Assembly: GCA_034769895.1 (NCBI GenBank) | Contig: CM068373.1 | Span: 199,682,134 to 199,746,133, forward strand | Direction: 5' to 3' | DNA: 64,000 bases | DNA from: Magicicada septendecula | Taxonomy: Eukaryota > Arthropoda > Insecta > Hemiptera > Cicadidae | In this document: one piece after another, positions 1 through 12,504 of the stretch | Layout: each line of letters starts with the position of its first letter | How positions within the stretch are numbered: position 1 is the stretch's first letter | Translations under genes and position numbers: made by a program | The notes under the pieces: generated by a model | The model's database searches: none | The model's input: the letters and a program-made list of their open reading frames with translations, nothing else | What the model was told of the DNA's origin: nothing

Positions 1-1895
1 TAGATAATCGATCTCTCGGTAGGGAAAACATTAGTAATTGAATTTTACTAATATCAGTAACAAATAAGTATTAACTGATTTTAATTCCGGTATTGATCAA
101 AGAAGTTGGGTAAAATATTTAAATTTAATAGTTCGTATCGATTAAATTGACAGAAAGTGTTATGTAGTATCATATCGAAAAAATGTTGTTAAAAACGGTA
201 CACTCACGATAGATAGAAAATATATTCCTAATATATGTATTCATATTGTATTTTGAAATATTAATAAGAGAGCATGTAAAGTCCTTAAAAATAAAAAGAA
301 CGCTATACAGATTACAATAAAATTACGTTAACGTTGAAAACAAATTCGACACAGAATCTCCGGCGGCAAAACTAGAGTAAAATTTATGTAATTTAAAAAG
401 AATCGGTTTACTTTGCTTTGCTCTATACAGCTTTTATTTTTAACTCCGCTAAATCCCTGGACCTTTTCCTTGTTAGAAGTGTTGCGCTTCCAACCATATA
501 ACCTTTTTTCTAATCCGTGGAATACGTCATTATGCGTTCGTGAATAACATCACAGGCACAATCACTGTTTTATAAATCAGCTTTCTGCAATTGCTGCAGA
601 ACCGGCACAGTAATTTTGTAATTGGTTAATACCTGCTGTCCAGACTTTTTAAGTTTTTTCTTGAGACTGACCATTCTTATAAATCATTCTTATCGCACTC
701 GATAAATGTAGATATTTGTTGCACTAACAGTAAAAATGACAAGTGTTCTTCTTCCGGATTATCACGGGAAACGTTATTCTTCTATTATAAAACTTTTCTA
801 TGATCTTTGCAGCGTAACGCTTTTCATATTTCTTCTACTTTCAGCGAGCACTAATGCGTATGACTTTAAATTAAACTCTTCGTGCAGTTTAATCGTGCTC
901 TATTAATCATGATTAATAGAAGTTTTCGCAACAACATTTTTTATATCCTTTTCTAAAGTCTCAATAATGCTTTGATCAATTGGCGGAATCAGAGACGCTA
1001 CGTTGTCAGGCAAGAACACAATTTTAAAATTTGTTTACTTTTCTTCTAAAATGTCAACGGTACATGTCCATGCATTACAGCCGTACACAACACGTACTCA
1101 ACAGTAAATATTTATGAACAACACCTGAGCTATAAGTATGTACGTTAATCATAAATTAGGTGTCATTTCTATTAAAGATCTACACAACAACGTATTTAAA
1201 TTTCCAAACAATAGATTTCCGAAGTTGAGAGGCCTATCGGTAATCGACTTTCCGGGTAAATGATTTTTAGATAATTAACGTTCTATTTTATTTATTCTTT
1301 TAACATGATAATGTTTTTAGGTTGGGAGTCATTCCACAAAATGTGTAACGTCATCGAAAAATGTAACGCTCCAGGTGATGTTAACACTATATTTTATCCA
1401 CACTTTCGATTCCCCACAGTCTAGAAATCTTACTTTTAAAGCCTAAAAACATTATCATGCTTCGATGTTTCGGTTTCGTCGAAATTCTTTGTAAACTTTG
1501 AAGACCATATAAAGAAATATAATAAACCCTCTTTCATAATATTATGCACATACGAATCTGCCAGTGTCTGCTTTATGATTTTGTGCTCTCTGAAAACAAA
1601 ATGGCTTTCTCTGCAGATGCTATTCCTTTTTATATTTATTTCTGGGTATGTATGTGTGTGTTTCGACATTACAAGTAAAGTATTAAAAGTAATAACTTTT
1701 ATGAAACCTTAACTTTAAATGCTTAGAAACAGATAAATTTTTGTAATAAATTAAGGCACTAAACAGAAGCCTGTAAGCGTCCCCTTTTTGGTATATAATT
1801 CTTTAATTATAATTGAATTAAAGAATATGTGTGGCAAAATGAAAAAGTAAATAGAAGGCAAATATTTAAGGAATATAGGTATTGAAGAATAGGCT
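1..1895. other. AT-rich spacer without a recognisable gene
   Basis: All reading frames are short and AT-driven, and none resembles a known domain. The only structure I see is the 18-nt inverted repeat at 1304/1442, listed separately. Confidence 0.6.
1304..1459. repeat. Perfect 18-bp inverted repeat enclosing 120 bp
   Basis: The 18 bases at 1304-1321 (catgataatgtttttagg) are matched exactly in reverse complement at 1442-1459. The 156-bp unit could be a small MITE-like element or a hairpin former. I could not find a matching target duplication at the edges, so the mobile-element reading is weak. Confidence 0.4.
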
Positions 1896-1899
1896 ATTT

Positions 1900-2045
1900 A
1901 GTGTGACAACAGAAAGCTTCATCACCAGGCAGCTACTCAACTGTAAACTGAAAGGACAGGGAAGTGTGGAATGTGGAAGGAAGCGCTTGGCTGATCAGAT
2001 CTAGACTATGTCTACGTGGGACCGAAACAAATTAACCTTCCACTA
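1900..2045 (+). pseudogene. LINE 3'-end remnant (end of RT polyprotein)
   Basis: One frame from about 1917 reads SFITRQLLNCKLKGQGSVEC followed by GRKRLADQI and a stop. This matches the layout of the C-terminal tail of many insect non-LTR retrotransposon polyproteins: an aromatic or basic stretch, then a G-R-x-R-x-R-W-like block. It is followed directly by a GAT/GGT microsatellite, which fits a LINE tail. The piece is short and degraded; the similarity is judged by eye. Confidence 0.4.
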
Positions 2046-2056
2046 ATGGTGAACTG

Positions 2057-2127
2057 ATGCTGATGATGATGACAGTGGTGATGATGATGACGGTGATGGT
2101 GATGATGATGGTGGTGGTGGTGGTGTT
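2057..2127 (+). repeat. GAT/GGT trinucleotide microsatellite
   Basis: Imperfect run of gatgat and ggtggt units immediately after the LINE tail remnant; possibly the expanded 3' tail of that insertion. Confidence 0.8.
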
Positions 2128-4442
2128 ATATATTAAGAAAAAAATAAAACGTTTACTGAACAAAGAGTGAAAAATGTGCAGTGCTAAAACTTGTATGAAG
2201 AAGCAGTTAATCAGTAACAAAGCAATTAGTTTAGCTAAATTATGGACTTTAGTGAAATCAAGTCTACTTATTAAGGAGCCCATACAAACTCAACTTGAAA
2301 ATTAAAAATTCAAATTAGAAATAGAATTCTACACAGCCTTGCTCTGTATAAATATTTTATATTTAAATTCCCGTATTTCCCTTAACTGTAGAATTTATTG
2401 TTGAGCATTTACACTGTCACGTTGCTGAGACCTGTTTCCGTTCCTGAACGAAGAAACAACAAAAATACAACACGTATTGGAAATGATGAATTCATATAGC
2501 CTAAACAAAATACGTAATATATAACATTTGTACAGCATACAAAATAAGCAAAGCAACGCTGCCCTGTGAGGCATACCGCGACGCAACCGTACAGTTGGCT
2601 GTATCTTCTAACCAATCAAACAGAAGCAAATTGTACACTTAAGTAAACACATTACTCTCCACGGAAATAGTTTCCATTTTACTTTTGTGTTTCTTTTTCC
2701 AGCAATAGGATTTATGTAGAAAGCAATTTTACAAACTTTTCTACACTAAAATATTTACCTGTCAGTATTAAAATACCTTTTTCGTTAAATGCTTTTATGT
2801 AGAACATGATACTTAGAAATTAAATTTAGTAATCTGTTTTTAAAATATTTTTTAACAACAGATTGTTATGCGGTAAATGATTAAATCGAATAAAATTGTT
2901 TATATTTTAATAAATTAGGAAGTGCGATTGAATTGACATGAAAACTCTAAGACTTCTCAGAAATTAATTAAGAACTCTAAATGAGATATATATTGTTTTT
3001 AAATGAGTAGTTTAGAGTAGTTATTGATGATTCAATTTTGTTTTTGTCTAATACACAGTGAGTTAGACCGGAAAAACCGGAGTAACCGGAGAGGAAGGCT
3101 ACTCTCCAGAGAGAGCGTGTATAATCTGATTCTCATAATTTTCACTGCCTCTGTATCAATAATTGTGTTGAGCGCAACGCAAGAGACGGCATAGAAATGC
3201 TTAGAAGTGTGATTAGAACTTAGATACAAAGCATCTAAGTAGACTACAAAGTAGAAACCTCAAAGTCGATAGGTACAAAGTAGAATTTAAGTACAAAAGT
3301 ATCCCACCTTTCCTCCTGTTCGGCATCCATTTTGTGCACCAAATAGGTTGAATGTTACGCAGTGATGTAAACGAATCTCTACATTGCCCTTTACAATTAC
3401 AAAAATAAGAATACCCTGTAATATCTATATAAGCTAGAAAAACTGTTAAGTTCTTTAAAAGATTTAATTCTTTGAATTCTTTAAATTCTTTAAAGTGAAA
3501 CGAGTTATTTCCCGTATATTCATTCTCTGTAAAAAGTAACTGTACCGTGCAATAGATAAATGACACTATTATAACCAAAATAATAATTTCCCATTCAAAT
3601 CTACATTTATATATGTACTTACAGATATTAATTCTACACGTTCATTATGGACTTTGTTGGTACAGATACTACATATCTCTCATCATCTTCTGTTCTCTCA
3701 GTAGTAGCAATTAAAACAACCACTATTTCCGTTTTGAGTTTGCTTCTCTTACTTTTCTTATATTAGTTTTATATTGGTCTTATTTGTTTTATATTAGTTT
3801 TCTGTCTAAAGTTGGTTTAAGTGATTACAGTTCAAAGTCAGCTGTAATTTTCTTCCGTCTCCCTTACTCCTTATTTCCCATCAATTATGAATATATCGAA
3901 ACAAGGAGTGCTGCTAAAAACATCTCACACTCATTCCGATAAAAAGGTTGTCAACAGTATGACTGAATGAACAATTGTAAGTAAGAGAAAAATAGGTAAA
4001 TATATAATTTTTTAATTTTAATGCGAAACTGCTGACAAATATCCGTTAGTTGACATTACACTCCAAATATCAAAACCGATAAAGAAATCACTCGAAGAGT
4101 TAGAAGCCAATCAACAACACTCCTGTCACGGTACACAACAATTTCTTAAAGTCGCCTTACTCTTTTACGATTCTGCGACTTGTAGCCTACACTAGGTTCT
4201 GTTAAAATAATCCGTGGAGTCCTAGTATGCAAGACAATTTCCTGTATGTTCTCCTACTGTATTAATCTTGCTAAAAATGTTAACTTTGAACCAAATGCTA
4301 CTACTTCAAAACCTGAAATTATCTAAACGCAAGGTAGCCTACGTAATTTATGAGCTTACGAAAGCTGCCAGTGTTACGTATTGGCAGTGCCTCACTTGCG
4401 ATGACACTCTCCGATTACTTTTGATCAAATTATTCTGTTAAC
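2128..4442. other. AT-rich spacer without a recognisable gene
   Basis: Short open frames on both strands give low-complexity or hydrophobic products typical of translated AT-rich DNA. A local run of ctttgaattctttaaa-type direct repeats lies near 3451-3497. Nothing else was recognised. Confidence 0.55.
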
Positions 4443-4446
4443 ATAC

Positions 4447-4986
4447 TATCACGATGGTCTACTGATCGTCGTATGGTACAGTGGAAAACAAAATAAAACC
4501 ACCAATGAAGTCACTAATCACCAGCTTTAATTATCACAATTAAACAGTTTGTAATCAACAAGACAGTCTCTTACAACAAATCAAATAACAATTGTTTACA
4601 CGTAATGGTAATGTTAACTAATACAGTCTCGCAAAATTATAAAACAAATAATACTTCACCACACTACTTCAAACCGCACTGGAATAAATCGCCACTTAAA
4701 CTGAAACTAAGTGTCGCTGAAGTCTTGTATTTATACCACGCTGAGATTCCAGAATAATCCGTAATACGCGTCTACTAGAAAAAACTAGAGAGTAATTGAT
4801 TGCGGCTTTGAACACAGCGCTCGCGGACCGGTATGGTGTGGAATAGTCCCGTTGCGGACGCGTGGCAAGTGTCACGTAATTGTCCTTCATCTCAAAGTAG
4901 CAGCAATGTGTACGCACACACACATTACAGCCGGGCTCCGCTGGAATAGCCGAGAAACACGTAGCATGTTCTGTAATGGCGTAAGA
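4447..4986 (-). mobile_element. Solo-LTR-like repeat, copy A, with 4-bp target duplication
   Basis: This 540-bp unit is on the minus strand and shares its full length with copies at 24754-25321 and 37214-37736. The family consensus begins TGTTACG and ends CGTAACA, a TG...CA inverted terminus as in LTRs; this copy has TCTTACG and CGTGATA. The flanks carry atac at 4443-4446 and at 4987-4990, a 4-bp target duplication of the size LTR integrases make. A TATAAATA box lies on the minus strand (plus 4728-4735), followed by an AATTAAA-type signal nearer the 3' end, as expected for U3-R-U5. No internal retroviral-type genes adjoin it, hence solo. A promoter-bearing non-LTR repeat is the alternative. 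Confidence 0.6.
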
Positions 4987-4990
4987 ATAC

Positions 4991-6818
4991 AATAGCAAAT
5001 GTTCTGCTTCATGATAAATAAAGTAACCTGAATTTCATTGAGTGTTGCAAGTTTAAAGTATTCCAATAAACACAGACGTCATGATCTCTAGAAAATACCC
5101 TGTAAATTAAATAAATATGATGTATCGATTTCATATTGTTATACGCGGTGATTATTACGAGTCAGTGTCAAATTATTTAAGAATCATGTCTAAATTTGTT
5201 AATTGTCAGTAAGTTGCTAATGCGTCATTCAACCCAAGAAAACAAATTTTATTTTTATGGTACGTCAATAAGAGGTTTCTAATTAAAAGTGTAAATTTTT
5301 AGTAAGATGAATATTACGTACAATTTTTATAATACGTTCACATTTATGAGAAGAAGCATACATTTTTAAGTTTCAGTTTTTAACCGCATTTCTAGCAATT
5401 TTTAAATTTATTTCAATGATTTCATCTTACGATATTCGGTCCTCTCAACAAATTCATCTTCTTTTGTAACGTAGTGTTTGCAAACTCAGCTATGCTCAAA
5501 TGGCATGGCCTGGTTAGATACTGGTTGGATACGTTCAGCACACGAATATGCATGTCCAGAAATTACAGCGCAATTTTAATTTGCCAGAGAGTCCTAATAT
5601 CTTTTAATGATACATTTTGCACTTAGTACCATTAAGTGTTCAGTTAGTGTTTCCTTTTTCTTTATTACTTCACTCTCTTTTCACAGATAATGCACACTCT
5701 TATGTTCCGCCTTCGTCAAAGCAATCTTTTCTCTTGACCGTAAAAAACCACGTTTAACCTTGGTTTAAAAATTATTATATACTTGTCTTCTCTAATACAA
5801 TTAATCTATATATTAATCTATATACTAATATAAATATATTATTTTCATTTTTATATTTTATAAGTTATTTGTCTGAATTTGTTATTTCCTGATGTATAAT
5901 TTTCCTTTAGGCTTACTTACATCACACGTTTACATATGTTAATGTTTTTGCTAACCGATTCTTATTGTAGCGGAAACAATGATAGGAGAAAAACAAAATG
6001 CATGGTAGCGACGTTAGGTTTTAAAATTACAAACGCAAATATTTTATAACTGTCAATATTTAGCGGAACCGTAATATTACCAATCACTAGTATTTGCTCC
6101 GTTTCAAATATCCCTCGATTTCTATCATTATCTCACAACTAATTTTACGTCACTGTCACAGCATCCATTCTCACATAACACACACACACACACACACACA
6201 CATATGAACAGCCTGTAGGATAGTGGGAGTTTGCACTATATTGATATTAAGAGAACTCTGAGGAAACAACCGTTAACGGCTACTAAGAATTGTAAGTTTT
6301 ATGCGACACTAAATTGTACGTGATGGTATTGAGAAACTAATCATCCACTTATCCATGGATAAGAAACGAAAATCACATAATTCACCAGGACATAGAAGCC
6401 CTTCTGTTAATTAAAGGTTGTTAATTAAAGAGAGTAACGATTGTTAATTACCTTTGATAAAATTGTTTTTTCTAAATTATCGTAGAAGGCGTACGAGGAA
6501 AATAAGTCTGAGTAACAGGAAAACAGTACAAGATACGTGAAAAACACCACACGCCCTTTCACGCTTTAATGATATATTTCCTGTTAACTGCGCAACACGA
6601 GTCCCTTTCATTAATAAGCGCCTGCATTGTAATTTTTCCATGAAAGTGTTGTCTGACATAGCTCTTCGTTTCATTTTGAGTCAATTTTTTTTTACTATCC
6701 TGTTTCCTGAGCAAATGTTTTAGTATCTCTACTTTCTTGTCAGTTTACAATTGCACATTTCCTTATTCTACTGTATTCAAGATGACAGGTTATACCTTAG
6801 CGTTTTGTTTGTTTATAG
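4991..6818. other. AT-rich spacer with a (CA)n microsatellite at 6178-6202
   Basis: No domain-like reading frame is visible. The CA repeat is about 12 units. The stretch runs up to the 3' LTR of the gypsy-type element. Confidence 0.55.
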
Positions 6819-9686
6819 TATAACCTTTCGCTTTTTGTATGTGTGTGTTCGTGTTGTTATGTCGGGTGTCACACTCCGCGCACTTTTTTATACTTACTGA
6901 TGGCTGGTTCCTCTGCGACGATGTTGTCCTCCAATCACACCTTAATCTACTATATGTATGTGGGCGCCACTTGGATATTTTGTTCCAATAAATTATTATT
7001 ATTATTATTATTGAAATTAAATTTTGATTTCTTAAATTAATTATATTAAAAAAATGTGAACAAGACAGTTTGAATTGAAAATAACGTATGTTTAATGAAC
7101 TTTAAAAATCGTCTGAAGGACTAACATTCGAATTAACAAAATTGCAGAGTTACAAAAATATTATTCTTGACAAGTTTTTCAATTAAGTATTGGACAATAG
7201 TTATTTTCTTACTCAGTTGAATAGCATGAGTTTAGTGTATGAAAAATCTTTATACTCAGGACGTGACTCCTTTGAACTACCAAGACAAATCAATAGGGTG
7301 CTTTACAAAATTGTGTGATTTGAAGTTGTGTGACATGTGTAGTACAATTGTGTGAAAAATGATACCAGGTAAAAATGATTTTAACTTTTGAACAACTCAC
7401 GTTCCGGTGGGTAATTATTTCCTGCACTGGACACTTCTCTTGGGGACGTTTTCAATCTTGCCTCTTCGTGTATACGTTCCTCGTGCACTGATAATTATTT
7501 ATAAGTCAAATAACGGTTCTTAAAACTCCGCACGATTGAAATAAGTTTCGCACTGTGCCTATGCTTTGAATTCTGGCGGTGGCGATCAGCTGTCTGCGTG
7601 GTTTCTCGATTCGGCCGTCACAGCGCTAGTTCCAGACTCATGTAGAAAGGCTCGTGTCGGTAAATCGTTTTGGGAATGTTGTCAAAGTCAGTTTGTCTTT
7701 AGCAAATACCAGCAGAATTAATTCTCCCTATTAAAATTCGGTCCTTTTCAGGGCCGCTAGTATTCTGGCTGTGTGCGTTCTTTTAAATACGGCGTGTTGC
7801 TGCTCTATTCAACAACACGTTGGCGTATACTCCTTGTAGAGTTTAAGTCAGTATTTTGTCATGTACGGGAAAAGCCTTTCTGTGTTCTCGTGTCGAATTC
7901 TCGTTCTTCGATTTCGCCTCGGATGTGATGATCAGTTTCGTAGGCGATGTGTCTCTTCTGGATTCAAAGCATAAATTGTTTTTTTGTCAAATTTCGTCTT
8001 CCTTATATACTCTGTAAGGCTCATTGTTTTAATTTTTTGACATGAACGTCCGGTGTATTTGTGTAAAAATTCCTTCTAGAACGTTCGAGAATAATCAAAT
8101 GGAACATCATAGAACAAATTTGACTTCCGTAGAAGCTTTAGAACAAAAACTTCTAATTCTTCACACTAAGGATATTACTAAAATTATTCTGGTATTTGTC
8201 AAACAATTTTACATAACTACTTACAATTTGCATGCCATTACTATTTTTGGATTCTCTGCTTTCAACTGAATATAATGATACTAATTACGATTGGTTTTGA
8301 ACAAATTAAATCTAATAAAATAACATAAAATACAACTCTTACCTTGGAATGTTTTCACAAAATTCTAATTTTCTACTTACTAAAATGTTATGAAGTTGCT
8401 TGGTTCTTGCTATAACATTGATGCATAACATAATTATCTTTTCATAACAAAATAAACAAATATTAACACATATAACATATAAATAAGTTCAGTTTTGTGT
8501 AGGCATTACATATGGCCTAGGTTTTTTGTCACTGGTTCTTTACAATAACTTGTCTTTTTCGGTATCATATATGGGATTTTTTGGGTATTCACTGAGAGTT
8601 TTGTGTATTGTTTATCTTTCGTAATACCTGGTTTATCCTGATACTTTTTATTTTTACTGTAAGATTACTTAGCATCATATTGTTTTGCATAAATGATTTG
8701 TTTTCCTGGTGTGACAAATGTCACTCTTATATTTCAAATTCTTTAAGAATTAAGCTTGTTTTCAACTGAGCAAGTATGTTTCTAATGTACATTATAGATT
8801 GTACCTTTTTCCTTTATTTTTTCTAATATTCTGCAATCATTCTGTCAAATATGACTATTTTTGTGATTGTTTTTTGGTCTCAGCCTGGTATGGTATAGGT
8901 AAATGGTTTCATAACATGACTGTTAAATTGTTTTAGGTGGTCATATATATAAGTATAGTTACGTTATATTGTATTTCAACTTTAAAATACAATTTGGTTG
9001 CATTTTGACAACCTTAAATTCATAAATATTACCATTTTATAGGTTCATCACATGTTTTCAGTTATCACTGTTTTTGACTATTTTAATTGATTTCTAATCA
9101 ATTTACAGCTTTCTCTATTTAAAATAATTTGTTTATCTCTGTCTAATTGACATTTACATCTAGTTTTTATATTAATTCTATAATAATTAATTTTGACATA
9201 AGATCTGAGTGATTGGTCTCAAATCCAACACATTAATATTTTTTGTCATAACATTTATATATTTTTTATTTTAACGTATATCCTTTTTAATGGCGTATTC
9301 AAATCATTTAATACATTTATTTTATTTATATTACAAAGTATAATAATGGATCTTGTCCATTAATTCACAATAAATAGTTTTTTATACCCTATTCAGAGTT
9401 ACATTTCTTAATATGTAATGGCCTCATTTTGGTCATATCTGAGATTATCTGGTTCTCTTATAGTATATTATTAGTTTTAAACTGTTCTTCACTTAAATAA
9501 TATATATGGGGTTTGAGTCTTAGTCATAGTCTTTGTCGTTTTTTTTTCATGTTGATGATATTACCTATCGGACAATATTACAAAATGTTTTGGATTACTT
9601 GGGTTCGATACTGTTCACCTCACTTTCCTCTTATGATAAATTACTTTGCAAATAATTTCCTTTATGGAACGTTCTGTGACGTTACA
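6819..9686 (-). repeat. 3' LTR of the gypsy-type element
   Basis: This 2868-bp copy aligns over its whole length with 14482-17363, with only scattered substitutions and small length changes (my estimate by eye is about 98% identity). An ATT microsatellite at about 6992-7011 is shorter than in the other copy. Near-identity of the two LTRs implies a fairly recent insertion. A 75-codon frame on the opposite strand (8042-8269) is shared with the other LTR, but this is not independent evidence of a gene. Confidence 0.85.
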
Positions 9687-10424
9687 TATGCTTCTCCGTT
9701 AAAATTGATAATTTGGGAAAAACATTTCTTTAGTTTTGATGAAATTATCATTTCTATATTAACCTTTTATTAGCTTCTTTATATTTCATTTTTATCTTAT
9801 AATTAGATTCCTGTTCTACTCCTTTAATATATTAATCCATCTCACTATTCATGTCTCAATCTTTATCGTATCTCCTTTTCCTTTCCTTTACCTTGATGTT
9901 AATTATTTAATCTTTGATATAACTCCCTAACAATTCCCTAACTTTTATAGCGGGCTCGGAGTCAGAGGGGCCCATTGGCAATCCTATCTCCGCCGTTCCC
10001 TAACTATAACCACTGAAATCAGAGGAAACACATCTCTGTCCAGAAAATATATAAGACGTACTTATAATTGCACTTTCGCAAAAAATAATAATAATAAAAA
10101 AATATAATATTCAAAGATCATAGGCTCCTACACATAAATTCCCTTTCTTAATCTCTTCTGATTATTTCTCAATTTTATTAATATACAGTTCTCCGCAGGT
10201 AAAATTATCTTTAAAAATCATTCAATGCCAATAGCTATATTTATAAATTCATCATTACCTCCTTATGTAACACACTGTTTCCCTTTTTTTTTCTTTCATT
10301 TATCATCTCCTTTTAGTATCAATTATATGACAGTATTTCTCCTCCTTAGTAATATCAATTGTTATTTGATTGTTCAATAATTTATTTAATTAATTATGTC
10401 CTTTCCTTCTTTCCTCCTCTCCTT
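9687..10424 (-). other. Internal region between tandem array and 3' LTR, with a GC-rich island
   Basis: No env-like or other protein is recognisable here. The sequence is AT-rich except for about 9949-10030, which is markedly GC-rich and has TATAAAAG on the minus strand (plus 9942-9949) at its downstream edge. The purine-rich minus-strand stretch next to the LTR (plus 9687-9700) is a candidate polypurine tract. Confidence 0.45.
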
Positions 10425-11330
10425 CTCTAAGTACGGGTAAGTTGGTAAATATACGTTGACTTGGCTATTGGAAATAAATTTATATCTTACATATATATTC
10501 TTGCCTTTGGTGGAAGGTGTCCTTCTCGTATTTTTATTTATTAATAATATCTTCTCCTGTCTCTCCTTTTCTAAGTTCGGGTAAGTTGGTAAATATACGT
10601 TGACTCGGCTATTGGAAATAAATTTATATCTTACATATATCTTTTTGCCTTTGGTGGAAGGTGTCCTTCTCGTAATTTTTTTTTTATCAATAATCTCTCT
10701 CCTTTCTCGCCTTTTCTAAGTACGGGTAAATTGGTAAATATACGTTGACTTGGCTATTGGAAATAAATTTATATCTTACACATATCTTTTTGCCTTTGGT
10801 GGAAGGTGTCCTTCTCGTATTTTTTTTTTATCAATAATCTCTCTCCTTTCTCTCTTTTTCTAAGTACGGGTAAGTTGGTAAATATACGTTGGCTTGGCTA
10901 TTGGAAATAAATTTATATCTTACATATATATTCTTGCCTTTGGTGGAAGGTGTCCTTCTCGTATTTTTATTTATTAATAATATCTTCTCCTTTCTCTCCT
11001 TTTCTAAGTACCGGTAAGTTGGTAAATATACGTTGACTCGGCAATTGGAAATAAATTTATATCTTATATATATATTCTTGCCTTTGGTGGAAGGTGTCCT
11101 TCTCGTATTTTTATTTATCAATAATCTCTATTCCTTCCTCTCCTTCAATAAGTACGGGTAAGTTGGTAAATATACGTTGACTTGGCTATTGGAAATAAAT
11201 TTGTATCTTATATATATATTCTTGCTTTTGGTGGAAGGTGTCCTTCTCGTATTTTTTATTTATCAATAGTCTCTATTCCTTTCTCTCCTTCTATAAGTAC
11301 GGGTAAGTTGGTAAATATACGTTGACTTGT
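10425..11330 (-). repeat. Seven-copy tandem array, 144-bp unit, in the env position
   Basis: The landmark gttggtaaatatacgttg recurs at 10441, 10585, about 10730, 10874, 11018, 11162 and 11307, spaced 144 or 145 bp. The array abuts the integrase stop. The unit is 48 codons long, and on the minus strand two adjacent units stay open in one frame (10831-11121), each containing NKNTRRTPSTKGKNIY and VNVYLPTY-type segments. In gypsy-type retroviruses this position would hold env; no env-like domain is visible. The repeat may simply be slippage or unequal exchange in a non-coding spacer. Confidence 0.85.
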
Positions 11331-11334
11331 ATTT

Positions 11335-11794
11335 TTATTCATGGTACCTTCTCAACGATGCTTGATTATATGTACCCTTTACCTTGTTAGTGACAGTGTC
11401 TGTTACCTCGTATGTATTGTTTTCTTTGTCTTTCGTAATTGTAAATGGTCCTGTATATAAAAGTAACAATTTTCTCGTTATGCCTTGTATAGTACTGGGC
11501 AATTCTCTATTTCGGACTAACACCTTTTCTCCTACCTTATACTTAATTGCCTTTGGTTGGGATTGAATATATTTCTTCCGTTGTTGTTCCGTTTTTTCGA
11601 ATACTCTGTTATAAAATTTGGTTCCTTCAAATTGGTATTCAGGTTAGCTGGGAAAACTAATAATCTCCTTTATTTCCCGTGGTGGTGGTCTTTCGAACAT
11701 AACTGTGTACGGTGACTCCTCTATGGTATTATGATATGATAAATTGGGAAAATCCTCTGTTAACGCTAAGTATTCGTGCCATCTCTTCTGTTCA
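11335..11794 (-). pseudogene. Integrase C-terminal fragment (gypsy type)
   Basis: Reading on the minus strand from about 11794, the product contains RWHEYLALTEDFPNLSYHNT and then EESPYTVMFERPPP. This is the end of the integrase core domain, where YH..I..SPY..MFxR is conserved. An in-frame stop (TAA near 11645) follows. The frame then resumes with a basic linker, VGEKVLVRNRELP, and the C-terminal segment LLLLYTGPFTITKDKENNTY, ending SLRRYHE and a stop at 11335. The YxGPFxI motif is the GPY/F-type module of Ty3/gypsy integrases. The catalytic D,D,E region and zinc-binding domain are missing, so the enzyme cannot work. The fragment sits only a few bases after the protease remnant, which shows that the intervening RT, RNase H and most of integrase were deleted. 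Confidence 0.85.
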
Positions 11795-12386
11795 TCAATC
11801 TTCCGCCTGTGCTTCGCTAATCTGACCTCTTGCTTTCGTCCTTTGGAATTCCCTTATTTCTTCCAATTTTTCTAACCATAATTCTGGGTTATCCTCCTGA
11901 TATAAGGGCATGTTTAGTGGTCGATCGGCACAATAATAATGATTGATAATAGCTTGATAATGTTCATTGCTTGTACTATTCTCTTGGGTATCAATTAAAT
12001 TATTGGTCCAAATTCCCTCATTTGTCTTTAACGTTATTACCTTACTATCTAAATTTATTATCGCTTTATATGGCCTCAGTATATCACAGCCTATTAGGAT
12101 ATTCATGGGTAAATTATTCGCTACTAATAGTCCTATTGGTAACGTTACACCATTACTAGTCATCTCTAATGACGCCTGTTTCTTTATAGATTTATTCTGC
12201 CTTGATTTGTACTATACCATTATTCCCTTTATTATGATTTTCAACTATATTATCCTTCAACTCTTCTAACAATTCCTCCCTAATATCTCTGAGATAATTA
12301 TTTGTTCTCAATGTCATTGTCCTGTCTATTTTTTGTTCAGTTACCCCATAATATTGGATCAGTGAAGGGCTGTCTTCCTTTTTCAC
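11795..12386 (-). pseudogene. Retropepsin-like protease remnant and pol N-terminus
   Basis: Two minus-strand frames lie here. The first (12386-12192) has TLRTNNYLRDIREELLEEL and looks like the start of pol or the end of gag. The second (12163-11795) has TLPIGLLVANNLPMNILIGC then DILRPYKAIINLDSKVITLK. The IG.DIL....I.NLDS..I pattern is the C-terminal flap-side half of retroviral-type aspartic proteases. The expected D-T/S-G active-site block should lie just upstream, but only about 30 bp separate the frames, so it is deleted. The second frame ends 1 codon before the integrase fragment continues in another frame. The protease is non-functional. Confidence 0.75.
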
Positions 12387-12504
12387 TGCCGCGTCTAGTT
12401 TAAATGAGCACCTGTCCCAGTTGCCCGGTCTCCCGGAACATTGGGTTGCTGACTTGTTTGTGGTCCCTGTCTAACCTCGGGGTTACCACTAATAGGTCAG
12501 CTAT

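Noticed and set aside
3213-3578. 121-codon minus-strand frame
   Set aside because: Contains KEFKEFKEL from a simple repeat and no domain-like sequence.
9601-9625. gggttcgatac resembling a tRNA B box
   Set aside because: No matching A box, cloverleaf or acceptor stem; it lies inside the LTR.
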